Source: Shewanella oneidensis MR-1
GTDB taxonomy: Bacteria; Pseudomonadota; Gammaproteobacteria; Enterobacterales; Shewanellaceae
NCBI RefSeq assembly: GCF_000146165.2
Contig: NC_004347.2
Span: 1,488,001 to 1,552,000, forward strand
Length of the DNA: 64,000 nt
Direction: 5' to 3'
Position 1 is the stretch's first letter. The number at the start of each line of letters is the position of its first letter. The translations under genes and the position numbers were made by a program. The notes below the pieces were generated by a model that was not told where the DNA came from, searched no databases, and was given only the letters and a program-made list of their open reading frames with translations. Of this stretch, positions 18,639 through 26,244 are shown piece after piece.

Positions 18639-18692
18639 GGGTGTTTTTATTCATCGGAATTAGTTTATTAATTTCGATGAATAAAAACACCC
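18639..18692. repeat. Perfect 18-bp inverted repeat upstream of the Gp2-like gene
   Basis: Arms at 18639-18656 and 18675-18692 are exact complements (GGGTGTTTTTATTCATCG on the left); the pairing resumes after one mismatch to leave an eight-base loop. The preceding 230 bases (18410-18638) hold no gene. The hairpin lies 33 bases before a gene of the inovirus replication-initiator-like family, so an origin, a packaging signal or an operator are all possible. Confidence 0.85.
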
Positions 18693-18724
18693 TTAAAATA
18701 GTGATTGGGAAAGGAGAGTTAGAT

Positions 18725-19402
18725 ATGGGTACTGATTTTAATAGGAATTTAACGGTGCTAACAACACCTCAATATGATGGATTACACACACTTTCACTTA
18801 AGAATGGTACAATTGAAGAGTATTTATTTAACATTCGCTCAGTTATGGATTGCGTTGTGCAGAATTATTCAAAGGTATTTGCGGTAAGAGTTGATCTACG
18901 ATTTCCTGATATGTTTGAATCAGGTGATACAGCAGTGATCACCCGTTTCTTCGAATCATTGAAAGCCCAGTTAAAAGCGGATTATCAGGCGAAACTACGA
19001 AACACAACTGACGGTCTGGTTCATGCTAGTGAGTTATTTTACATCTGGGTTAAAGAGATCAGCGGAAGGGATAAGTGTCATTACCATGTCTGTTTGTTCT
19101 TCAATGGCCATGCGTATAAAAGTTTAGGAAAGTTTGAATTGGATCGGGCTAATATGTATAACCGTATTCACAAAGCTTGGGCGAGTGCACTAAGGTTAGA
19201 TATTTCCCATGTTCAAGGGTTGATCCATTTCCCAGAAAATGCTCAATATTTACTGTGCCGTAACCAAGCTGATTTCACTTACATTTACCAAGACTTGTTT
19301 AAAAGATTAAGTTATTTTGCTAAAACTGACACGAAAATTTATGGAAATGGCAATCACAACTTTGGTTGTAGTCGTGTCTCGGGTCGGTTACAAAGTTGGT
19401 GA
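18725..19402 (+). CDS. Inovirus Gp2-like protein (YagK/YfjJ C-terminal family)
   Basis: Protein of 225 residues resembling the inovirus Gp2 / YagK-YfjJ family that accompanies AlpA and DUF3987 in enterobacterial and Shewanella islands. Visible motifs are a central HYHVCLFFNGHAY (two close histidines as in HUH nucleases) and RLSYFAKTDTK with a candidate catalytic tyrosine. Rep-like nicking for rolling-circle replication is an inference from the family name, not shown. The start at 18725 follows AAAGGAG with good spacing; upstream in-frame starts would run through the inverted repeat and are rejected. Confidence 0.8.
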   Translation: MGTDFNRNLTVLTTPQYDGLHTLSLKNGTIEEYLFNIRSVMDCVVQNYSKVFAVRVDLRFPDMFESGDTAVITRFFESLKAQLKADYQAKLRNTTDGLVHASELFYIWVKEISGRDKCHYHVCLFFNGHAYKSLGKFELDRANMYNRIHKAWASALRLDISHVQGLIHFPENAQYLLCRNQADFTYIYQDLFKRLSYFAKTDTKIYGNGNHNFGCSRVSGRLQSW

Positions 19403-19548
19403 TTAACTTACTTAGCATGATTGCTGCTAGTACAAATAGGGACGTAAAGGGCAAGGGGCTCAAATCCCTTGCTTTTGTCTTTATAGAGAGCAGCAGTATA
19501 TTAATAATTGCACATCCATGAGAAAACCTCTTTGCTGATGCATCTCTA

Positions 19549-19866
19549 TCAATATCCGGCTTCTTTTTGGTGGCGGATACACAACACGGTCAATCGTTCG
19601 CCGCCATCATACTGGTACATTGCCAGATAGCCCGTGTCACCAAAGTCGATGAGCAGTTCCCTAAAGCTAAAGTCATTGTCATCGATAGGCCGACCAATGT
19701 CTGGATAGCTTTCCAGTTTTCTAATGGTATTGATTATGGCGCTGGCAGCCCGTTGTGCGGCAGGGGGATTTTTACTGCGAAGAAACTCACGTAAGCGTTC
19801 TAAATCACGTAATGCAGTGGCAGTGAAGACTATTTGTGGCATGTAGGGCTGCCTGTTCATTTTCAC
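19549..19866 (-). CDS. RelE/ParE-family toxin
   Basis: Plasmid-stabilisation type toxin of about 98-105 residues. Family features are TATALRDLERLREFLRSKNPPAAQRAASAIINTIRKLESYPDIGRPI and the C-terminal strands ending in VLCIRHQKEAGY. ParE members usually poison gyrase, RelE members cleave mRNA; the sequence (no clear RelE catalytic set) favours ParE-like, with low certainty. The likely start is the ATG at 19845 (MPQIVF) or at 19866. It overlaps the end of the antitoxin gene, as usual for coupled pairs. Confidence 0.88.
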   Translation of the reverse strand: MKMNRQPYMPQIVFTATALRDLERLREFLRSKNPPAAQRAASAIINTIRKLESYPDIGRPIDDNDFSFRELLIDFGDTGYLAMYQYDGGERLTVLCIRHQKEAGY

Positions 19867-20113
19867 TTCCCCAGGACTCCAGCCAACTCACCACTTCGTC
19901 ACCGGTGACATGCAAGCCTGATGTCTGGTGTTCTTCCCATGCGCGTAACGCTTCTTGCTGCAAAGCTTCGCGTTTCTCTTCTCTCTCAACATATTCACGG
20001 ATCGCTTCACGCATCATCCAGTGTGATGAACGTTTACGGGTTTCCGCTAAATGCTCGACTCTGGCTTTAATATCGGCATCTAATTTAACCGACACGGGTT
20101 TGATTGTGCTCAT
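19805..20113 (-). CDS. Ribbon-helix-helix antitoxin of the ParE/RelE-like pair
   Basis: A 102-residue CopG/ParD-type protein. The N-terminal ribbon (KPVSVKLDADIKARVEHLAETRKRSSHWMMREAIREYVEREE) is a textbook RHH DNA-binding fold and the acidic C-terminal half would wrap the toxin. The start is the ATG at 20113 (MSTIKPV). It is upstream of and overlaps the toxin gene. Autorepression of the promoter just upstream is expected from the family. It probably stabilises the island. Confidence 0.88.
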   Translation of the reverse strand: MSTIKPVSVKLDADIKARVEHLAETRKRSSHWMMREAIREYVEREEKREALQQEALRAWEEHQTSGLHVTGDEVVSWLESWGSENEQAALHATNSLHCHCIT

Positions 20114-20125
20114 CTGTGACTCCAA

Positions 20126-20399
20126 AAGTAATGCTTAGTACTACTAGGTAATACCTTAGCATAACGTGGTACAAAAAAATAATGATTACTCGGTTTACTT
20201 TTCTGCTCGAGCAACGCCATCAGCTCAAGGATGATAGAAGATAGTTTGTATCGCTTAACTGGGCACTAATGTTACGCCGTCATCACGCTAATCTTCAATC
20301 TAATCGCAATAAGGATAAAAACGATAGCGGCGACATGCCGCTATCGTTTATAGGGTTTGGCTAATGGCTGACTTAGCACTCAATACCGTCGCAGAAGCA
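20126..20399. other. Intergenic region with hairpin between the toxin-antitoxin pair and the LRAT gene
   Basis: No gene seen. Contains a 13-base-pair perfect hairpin (20319-20349, arm AAACGATAGCGGC) with a five-base loop, which probably ends transcription of the minus-strand LRAT gene. The divergent side near 20126 should carry the antitoxin promoter. Confidence 0.55.
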
Positions 20400-21122
20400 T
20401 TATGACCTTAACCAATGCCATGCATCGGCTATCAGCTCAGCACCGGCTTTTACACCATTGATGCCCACTTCTGCTGTCGTCAACACGGTGTTTAAGCCAG
20501 TTTCTATACTGCCGGTGACGAGTTTGATCCCCGCACCGGTCATCTCTCCTTGGCGTAAGCAAGTATAAGTTTCACCTAGAGTTTGGCTGGTGCCTTTTAG
20601 TAGGCATTCGGCAGGTTTAGCGACAAGATCTCCAGGCGTCCCTAGCAGCGTGTTGACGTTATCGGGTAGCCCTAGGTATTCGCCGGTCATTTTGATGGCG
20701 GTAGAGGTTAACACGACGTTTGCGACAGTCCCCGTGGCTAGCTTTGAAGCACTGCTCCCCAGTAAGCCAGCTCTGGCAGAGCCTTGCAGCGCAATGTGGG
20801 TAAGATTACTGACTTGATTAGAGGTGCTGCTCCCTTCTAAGCATTCATTAACGAAGTGCTCACAATTGTTGGTAGCTACGCCGTATGGGCTGTGACCCAG
20901 CTGACTGCGTGCAAGCTCAATGGCTTGATGAGGAAACAGCGTGGACTTCTTTACTCTAACGCTATGGCCACCGGCAAATTGCTGCAGGTTGATTTCTTCG
21001 ATGATGCCCTGTTTAGATAAGTGGATCACATGGCCATGACCCACATACAGGCCATGGTGTTCGGTTAAGCCAAGCGGATCGATATTGGTGACCAGATGAT
21101 CACCGGGTTGAAATGTATACAT
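20400..21122 (-). CDS. LRAT-domain (NlpC/P60-fold) protein
   Basis: Protein of 240 residues with an N-terminal lecithin:retinol acyltransferase-like cysteine hydrolase domain (about 1-100). The starting FQPGDHLVT, the catalytic histidine in LTEHHGLYVGHGHVIHLS and the NCEHFVNECL cysteine motif (about 92-101) are all present. The C-terminal 130 residues are glycine/threonine-rich with weakly hydrophobic repeats (GTVANVVLTSTAIKMTGEYLG) and might be membrane-associated. Bacterial LRAT proteins on mobile elements have no settled role; acyl transfer or lipid/peptide cleavage is possible. The start at 21122 follows TGGAGTCC. Neighbours are island genes of the same strand. Confidence 0.75.
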   Translation of the reverse strand: MYTFQPGDHLVTNIDPLGLTEHHGLYVGHGHVIHLSKQGIIEEINLQQFAGGHSVRVKKSTLFPHQAIELARSQLGHSPYGVATNNCEHFVNECLEGSSTSNQVSNLTHIALQGSARAGLLGSSASKLATGTVANVVLTSTAIKMTGEYLGLPDNVNTLLGTPGDLVAKPAECLLKGTSQTLGETYTCLRQGEMTGAGIKLVTGSIETGLNTVLTTAEVGINGVKAGAELIADAWHWLRS

Positions 21123-21201
21123 GGTATGGACTCCAAGAAAAACAACGCAGATACCCCTAGGTCGCATCTGCTAATGGGTTGAATAGGGCGTGCTGATTGA
21201 C

Positions 21202-21768
21202 TCAGATTTCCAGCTCGACAAAGTCCTTATCGATTTGCTGCTGAGTAATGCCGATATAACGCAAGGTGACCGCTTCCGATTGATGCCGCAGCATGCGCAT
21301 CACCCGACCAATGTCTTTGCAGGCTTGATATAGGTGATAGCCGCGGGTCTTACGCATCGAGTGGGTGCCCAAGGCTAACTTGATATCGTCACCGACAAAG
21401 GCAAACGCTTTGGCGACTGCACGCCGTGTCAGCGGTTTCGCGGGGGCCTGCCGGTCTTTGGCTTGGCTCGAGCGGTGGGATTGGAACAGGTAGATATGTT
21501 CAGGGTGACGCTGGTGGATCGCCTCAATCAACGCCAGTGTCTTCGGGTTGAGCTTGATGCTGGCGCGTTTACCGGTCTTTTGCTCGATGATGCTTAAGCG
21601 ATCGCCGTCGATATCGCTGAACTTGATCGCCAGTAAGTCTGAGATCCTAAGGGCCAGGTTAAGACCGATATTCCAGACATCCGCCATCTGCTGACCAAAG
21701 TGACGTTCGAGCAGGTAACTGATAAGCTTGATGGTGTCGCGGTTCTTGACCGCCTCGACTTCGTTCAT
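21202..21768 (-). CDS. Small tyrosine recombinase (catalytic domain only)
   Basis: Site-specific recombinase of 188 residues lacking the usual N-terminal core-binding domain. The catalytic residues are in place: arginine in LALRISDLLAI, lysine region TGKRASIKL, HSMRKTRG (H-x2-R), LRHQSEAVT (second H) and the tyrosine in TLRYIGI. The length is like FimB/FimE-type invertases and small recombinases found in radC/yeeU islands. It might control an invertible site or excision of this sub-module; no invertible repeat was identified nearby. The start is taken at MNEVEAV (21768), with an upstream in-frame ATG at 21783 as alternative. Confidence 0.85.
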   Translation of the reverse strand: MNEVEAVKNRDTIKLISYLLERHFGQQMADVWNIGLNLALRISDLLAIKFSDIDGDRLSIIEQKTGKRASIKLNPKTLALIEAIHQRHPEHIYLFQSHRSSQAKDRQAPAKPLTRRAVAKAFAFVGDDIKLALGTHSMRKTRGYHLYQACKDIGRVMRMLRHQSEAVTLRYIGITQQQIDKDFVELEI

Positions 21769-21876
21769 GCTGGGTTCCCTCAATTAGCTATGTGATGAAT
21801 GTGGGCACCAGCACATCGCAAACCCGCATGGGGCCTGCATTGCTTGGTTCCCAAAATACCTTTGTGGGCACCAAGT

Positions 21877-22284
21877 TCAGTCGGCGCTAACCTGAACCTG
21901 GTACACCTCCATCTCGACGTAGTTGCAGAAGTTCTCCAGCAGCAGCCGTACCTGGCTGTCGGCATGCTCGAGGTAACAGCGGCCAAAGAAGCTGTTGTAG
22001 ACCTGCTTCTCCTGAAACAGCACTTCCATTTCTTTCTCAAGCTCTGGAAAGGGCCCGCCGCAGTAAGCAAAGTCAGTGAAGTAATTGAGATACCAGCAAT
22101 CATCTTGGCGGTAGAGATTGATCTCCACTGGGTGATAACCGCCGCTCTCATAGCTGTAGTCGGGATCGCGGTAGTTAAAAGTGACGCTGTTGAGGTCAGG
22201 GTGATTGAGTGCTCCCAGTTGCCGTTCTAATAATTCATAGAAAGGCTCTGGCAGTGGCAGGATAGTTTCGCGGTGTATTTTCAT
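21877..22284 (-). CDS. DUF2787-like protein, second copy
   Basis: Protein of 135 residues clearly homologous to the product of 22471-22884. Shared blocks are FNYRDPDYSYESGGYHPVE, YFTDFAYCGGPFPELEKEM and the C-terminal EMEVYQVQVS. Both match what I recall of DUF2787, a family seen in radC/SXT-like mobile elements with unknown function. It starts at 22284 after TGGAGTCC. A terminator-like hairpin lies immediately upstream, so it may be expressed separately or be attenuated. Confidence 0.8.
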   Translation of the reverse strand: MKIHRETILPLPEPFYELLERQLGALNHPDLNSVTFNYRDPDYSYESGGYHPVEINLYRQDDCWYLNYFTDFAYCGGPFPELEKEMEVLFQEKQVYNSFFGRCYLEHADSQVRLLLENFCNYVEMEVYQVQVSAD

Positions 22285-22296
22285 GGTGGACTCCAA

Positions 22297-22330
22297 ACAA
22301 AAAGCCCGCGAACGACAGGCGTTGCGGGCG
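22297..22330 (-). terminator. Hairpin just upstream of the second DUF2787 gene
   Basis: On the minus strand GCCCGC...GCGGGC forms a stem followed by TTTTTG, then the TGGAGTCC ribosome binding sequence of the next gene only a few bases later. It ends transcription from the first DUF2787 gene or attenuates the second. Confidence 0.55.
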
Positions 22331-22470
22331 AGGTTGGTTGTTAACGACAGGGCTTGTCGCAATGAATTAGACTGATTAGCTCGGGAGTGATGCGCTTGGC
22401 CCGTTGAATGCGTTAGGACTGAAAGCGCTAGAATCGTTAGGATGCTCGCGTGAAATGACGGCGAGGCGGG

Positions 22471-22884
22471 TCAATCCAAACTCACTTCCACTTGATAGAC
22501 TTCCATCTGGTAGTAACTGACAAAGTTATCGCTGAACAACTTAATCAGCCCCTGTGATTCCCGCTCCCCAATCCAACCGCTAAACAGGCTATAGACCTGC
22601 TTGCTGTTAAAGCAGATATCGATGTCTTTAACCAGTTCAGGGAAGGGATGACCGCGAAAAGCAAAGTCGGTGACGTACACTAAACGCCAATGTTCTTGCT
22701 GTTTCTCTAGTCGTACTTCGACGGGATGAAAGCCACCCGCTTCGGCGCTGTAGTCTGGGTCGCGAAAATTAAGGGTGATGGCGTTGGCATCTTTTGGATC
22801 GACGTTGGCCAGTTCCTTTTCAATCACTTGGTAAAAACGATCAGGCATCGCTGGCTGTTGGTTACGCTTGATGGTTAATGTCAT
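22471..22884 (-). CDS. DUF2787-like protein, first copy
   Basis: Protein of 137 residues, paralogue of the gene immediately downstream (22284-21877) and about equally long. Conserved blocks are LNFRDPDYSAEAGGFHPVEVRL, YVTDFAFRGHPFPELVKDI and YYQMEVYQVEVSLD. No catalytic motif is evident; the regular length and aromatic, acidic composition suggest a compact alpha/beta domain. It occupies the place where CbtA-type toxin genes follow cbeA in enterobacterial islands, but I see no resemblance to CbtA. Start at 22884, AAGGAA upstream. Confidence 0.8.
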   Translation of the reverse strand: MTLTIKRNQQPAMPDRFYQVIEKELANVDPKDANAITLNFRDPDYSAEAGGFHPVEVRLEKQQEHWRLVYVTDFAFRGHPFPELVKDIDICFNSKQVYSLFSGWIGERESQGLIKLFSDNFVSYYQMEVYQVEVSLD

Positions 22885-22917
22885 GGGATATTCCTTGTTT
22901 GATTTACGTGCATATGC

Positions 22918-22948
22918 AAGAGCCAAGGCGCAGTCACGCCTTGGCTCT
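22918..22948 (-). terminator. Hairpin between cbeA-like and DUF2787 genes
   Basis: Twelve-base-pair stem (AGAGCCAAGGCG and complement) with a six-base loop, in the 185-base gap between the two minus-strand genes. Probably ends the cbeA transcript. No strong T-run. Confidence 0.5.
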
Positions 22949-23069
22949 TGTTGTCTATGCGGTTTGGTTTATGAATCGGGTGTAGGCAAAGCGCTGCTTG
23001 CTTGGAGTCTTACTCACGGCAAGATGCTTACGGTTAGGGGATTGGTACAGGCTTACGAGCTAGAACAAG

Positions 23070-23444
23070 TTATCGAGTGATGGTGAGGTTGCTGGTGGTC
23101 AGTGGTTTAGCTTTGGTTTGATAAATCGCAATATACAAATAACCGTGACTGCCAAGTGTGTCGGCCTCACAGGTAAAGCCAGCGTGTTCAATGCTAACGC
23201 AGTGCTGCTCTGTGGTATCAATCTCGCCGGTGGCCACCAGCCGCTCAAGCTGTTTAACCATAGCGGGAAAGGCCTCGACAAATTGTTGTTTAATGGCTGG
23301 TGGAAACTCACCAACAAAGCTTGCGCGGTCATGGAGATAATCCAAATGCAGGCCGCGTAAAATCAGCCTTGCACCAAAGCGGGGAGACACTTTACGGGGC
23401 AAGCCCCAGGCGTGCTCAATATCGAAAAGTTTTAGGGTTGTCAT
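23070..23444 (-). CDS. cbeA: CbeA/YeeU-like antitoxin without its toxin
   Basis: Protein of 124 residues matching E. coli CbeA (YeeU), the type IV antitoxin that counters CbtA by stabilising MreB and FtsZ polymers. Shared features are WGLPRKVSPRFGARL, DRASFVGEFP, FPAMVKQLERLVATGEI, HCVSIEHAGFTCEADTLGSHGYLYIAIY. In E. coli islands the order is yeeS (radC), yeeT, yeeU, yeeV (cbtA). Here radC lies upstream as expected, but downstream are two DUF2787 genes and no CbtA homologue. The antitoxin is therefore an orphan, or pairs with an unrecognised partner. Confidence 0.88.
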   Translation of the reverse strand: MTTLKLFDIEHAWGLPRKVSPRFGARLILRGLHLDYLHDRASFVGEFPPAIKQQFVEAFPAMVKQLERLVATGEIDTTEQHCVSIEHAGFTCEADTLGSHGYLYIAIYQTKAKPLTTSNLTITR

Positions 23445-23586
23445 AGTGACCTCAATGGTTGAAGGATCAAACTAAGGGAATGGCTTGCTTGTTAGCGGAC
23501 TAGCGAGAGCGGTGATAAATACCTAGGCGAGTACAAACGGTGAATACAGCTAGCTAGTGAGCTGGATATCGGGTAGGTAAAGGTCT

Positions 23587-23949
23587 TTAAGTATGCACAC
23601 TCCAATTAGGCTGTTCATTACTGCCATGGTTAAAGTACACACCGTTGATCACCCGCTGCCATTCACCTGTTGGCACACCATAACTGTCACAGGGGCAAAC
23701 ATAGCGGCAAAAGGCTATTTCCTTGGGTAAGTGTTCAACCACATCACGGTGAAACACACTCAATACGGTTTTATGCAGCAGTGGATTAGGTGCCACAATC
23801 GGCTTACCAATCACTTGGCCCATGGCATTAAGTGGCCGTACAAACATCGGCAAAATTAGCTCAACTGCTAAGCGGTTACGCAGTTCAGGAAACGCGGCGC
23901 AGGCTTCGGCAACACAGGCCTGTGAAAAGCTGTCGGTAAATTCAATCAT
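23587..23949 (-). CDS. Hypothetical protein between radC and cbeA
   Basis: Protein of 120 residues, start at 23949 after AAGGAGTCC. It includes paired cysteines in CRYVCPCDSYG (about residues 83-93) and a second region EWQRVINGVYFNHGSNEQPNW. The cysteines may bind metal. I do not recognise a family; the position corresponds to small genes between radC and yeeU in other islands. Its own ribosome binding site and closeness to radC (40 bases) suggest co-transcription. Confidence 0.65.
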   Translation of the reverse strand: MIEFTDSFSQACVAEACAAFPELRNRLAVELILPMFVRPLNAMGQVIGKPIVAPNPLLHKTVLSVFHRDVVEHLPKEIAFCRYVCPCDSYGVPTGEWQRVINGVYFNHGSNEQPNWSVHT

Positions 23950-23989
23950 GATGGACTCCTTAAGAAGGTGTGGCCGGTTTAAACGCTGG

Positions 23990-24463
23990 CTAGAGTAAGC
24001 CGCGCTCGGCGAAGGACACGCAGGTATCGGCGACAACGATATGGTCCAAAACGGGTACATCGATGGTGGCCAGCGCCGCAATAAGGCGCTCGGTGATCCG
24101 TCTATCTGCGCTTGAGGGTTCGGCGCAGCCGGAAGGATGGTTGTGGGCGAAAATCACCGCAGCAGCATTACATAGCAAAACAGCTTTAACTACTTCTCGC
24201 GGATAAACACTTGCACTGTCAATTGTGCCAAAGAACATCTCGTTGAATTCAATCAGTCGGTGCTGACTGTCGAGCATCATCACCGCAAACACTTCACGTT
24301 GATGCTGGTGGAGCTTAAAGCGCAGAAAATCCATAGTTGCTTGCGGGTTACAAAAGGCATCGCCTCGCACAAAGCGCTCGGCGACGATACCTGCTGCGGT
24401 TTCTAAGATTTGCGATGAGGTTTGTGACCAGCTATTGCTGGGTAGGGTGATCACTTTGTGCAT
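23990..24463 (-). CDS. radC: RadC-family JAB1/MPN domain protein (YeeS-like)
   Basis: Protein of 157 residues of the short island-borne RadC type, lacking the helix-hairpin-helix region of chromosomal RadC. The metalloprotease-like JAMM motif is complete: a glutamate in RLIEFNEMFFGT and HNHPSGCAEPSSAD. The family is common on mobile elements; despite the name a role in DNA repair is not established. The start at 24463 follows GGAGGCGCT. The IS1595 copy 2 begins 33 bases upstream and probably separates the gene from its native promoter. Confidence 0.9.
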   Translation of the reverse strand: MHKVITLPSNSWSQTSSQILETAAGIVAERFVRGDAFCNPQATMDFLRFKLHQHQREVFAVMMLDSQHRLIEFNEMFFGTIDSASVYPREVVKAVLLCNAAAVIFAHNHPSGCAEPSSADRRITERLIAALATIDVPVLDHIVVADTCVSFAERGLL

Positions 24464-24488
24464 AGCGCCTCCAAAGGTTGCTAAATGG

Positions 24489-25544
24489 GTATATGCAAGG
24501 GCTATCCACTTAGCACGACCAACCACTATATATTGTGGTTATCGATTTTTAATTGATTGGTACGTTATCGGCTTAGAACGCACTGCTTGCTCAAGCAACC
24601 TGTAGAATAATAATCCCCGAGAATCTGACTTTCTTCTGTTGAAGCGAAATGTAAATTCATCTAAATAATAATCAAGTTGCTTAGCCTTTACCGCACCTTG
24701 ATACGTACCTAAAAGCCATCTTTTACATAATGATGAGACTCGATGCACCCCAGCCATTGTTTCATGTGCAGGTACAGATGAACCTAAATGCACCATCCGA
24801 TTATGCTTATATCCTTTTTTGTCTATTTGCTTGTATGCTTGAGAACCATCACTACAAATTGTGCTACCAGGCTCTATTACATCTTGAATGAATTGATGGA
24901 TATGTTCTTTAGTTGCACTTTCTACTTGCCTTAAACGTATCCGCCCAAATCCAGAGGGTGATAGCAGCTCAACAGCCACCAAAACTATAGCTTTACGCTT
25001 ACCCTGTTGATTTTTAATAGATGATTTTGGAATGACCCCACCTATTAATGTTTCGTCAACCTCTACGATGCCGGACAGTTTATCTCTTTCAGGGTCAACC
25101 ATGGCATATCTTAACTTGTGCATTAAAGACCAAGCAGTTTGATAACTCCCAAGACCTAATAGCCTTTGGACTCCAAGAGCGCTGACCCCATTCTTTTGAT
25201 TTGTAATAAACCAGACAGCTGCAAACCAACTTTTCATGGGGGTTCTTGTTTTGTCAAAAAGTGTACTTGATGTTACTGAACACTGAAAACGGCAAGCATG
25301 ACATTTTAACTTGCCATTACTTAACTGATAAGGTGATTGATGGCTCGAACAGCTTGGGCAAATGAATCCGTTTGGCCAACGAAGTGCGTAAAGGTAGCTA
25401 GTGCAAGATTGTTCATCATGAAACCAATCAACAAATTCGTCCCAATTTGTAGGGTAATCGACGCCAGCTTTTAATAAATACGATGAAGTTTTCATTACTA
25501 CATATTGACACTGGTGGCGCTAAATGGATAGCCCTTGTATATGC
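24489..25544. mobile_element. IS1595-family element, copy 2
   Basis: Element of 1040 bases (24497-25536) with inverted ends AAGGGCTATCCACTTAGC / reverse of AAGGGCTATCCATTTAGC, flanked by perfect 8-bp duplications GTATATGC (24489-24496 and 25537-25544). Orientation is opposite to copy 1. It landed upstream of radC. Confidence 0.96.
24539..25495 (-). CDS. IS1595-family transposase (ISXO2-like), copy 2
   Basis: Protein of 318 residues identical to the transposase of copy 1, with zinc ribbon and DDE domain. Here the natural stop codon TAA is preserved, followed by the right end of the element. The identity points to recent movement within this genome. Both copies carry their own target duplications, so they transposed independently rather than as a composite transposon. 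Confidence 0.95.
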   Translation of the reverse strand: MKTSSYLLKAGVDYPTNWDEFVDWFHDEQSCTSYLYALRWPNGFICPSCSSHQSPYQLSNGKLKCHACRFQCSVTSSTLFDKTRTPMKSWFAAVWFITNQKNGVSALGVQRLLGLGSYQTAWSLMHKLRYAMVDPERDKLSGIVEVDETLIGGVIPKSSIKNQQGKRKAIVLVAVELLSPSGFGRIRLRQVESATKEHIHQFIQDVIEPGSTICSDGSQAYKQIDKKGYKHNRMVHLGSSVPAHETMAGVHRVSSLCKRWLLGTYQGAVKAKQLDYYLDEFTFRFNRRKSDSRGLLFYRLLEQAVRSKPITYQSIKNR

Positions 25545-26244
25545 ACAGGGGTGATATATATCTGAAACGATTTCGAGATTGGAGTGCTATGGGATATCGG
25601 TAAAAAATACCGAGGAACTATTTACAAATATACTGATGACGGTCTTTTCTCTAAGACTGTCTCGCTAGGCAATAGGCCTGTTTCATGTGGCGAAAGTGAT
25701 CACTAGCTTGAAAAACGCTACTATCGCACTGGATACAGTTCACTGTATCTGGCACAATCATTTTCAGTAGAATCTGCGCAGTAACTATCTAGTGAGCCTT
25801 AAAAAATCGTTAGTGATATCTTAAAAGTTAATCAGTTTGTTAGACGTTGCTCTCTTTCTCTATACCGTGGTTAAAGAGAAGAGAGAAATTGATTTTAATT
25901 TGTTACCTGGAAATGGGCCGATTGCGGTGTCGTGGCGATAAAATAGCCGCATATGACGCGCGCAACATTGTTAGGCCTACTAAGTGAACTAGCTCTTCTA
26001 ATCAACATTGACAGCGTAGAGGCGACACTTAAATTAATATACGTCAAACCTATAATGGTATTTGATCTGATTATTGGTGTTCAAGTGATTAATTTTGAAA
26101 GTTTTGAATAGGGTAAGTTTGATAAAAGTGTGTTGCAGCATGCAACTGAAAGCACTCATTAGGTGAATCCATTTTCAGGTTTATTATTTTTTAGTTTTAT
26201 TAAACAGTCTCTTAAGTTTTGACTGTAAACAGGGTTACCGAAAA
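25545..26244. other. Non-coding stretch before the defence operon
   Basis: About 700 bases with no convincing gene on either strand. It includes short self-complementary stretches such as CTTCTCTTTAACCACGG near AAAGAGAAGAGAG (about 25850-25890) and presumably the defence operon promoter close to 26200. The first half is probably decayed island sequence that was continuous with the radC module before IS1595 copy 2 inserted. I see no regulator gene. Confidence 0.4.

Noticed and set aside
24539..25495. IS1595 copy 2 as cause of a broken coding gene
   Set aside because: The flanks joined at the target duplication give no open frame across the site; it appears to lie in the radC upstream region.
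10784..25544. Composite transposon made by the two IS1595 copies
   Set aside because: Each copy has its own perfect and different 8-bp target duplication, so each moved alone.
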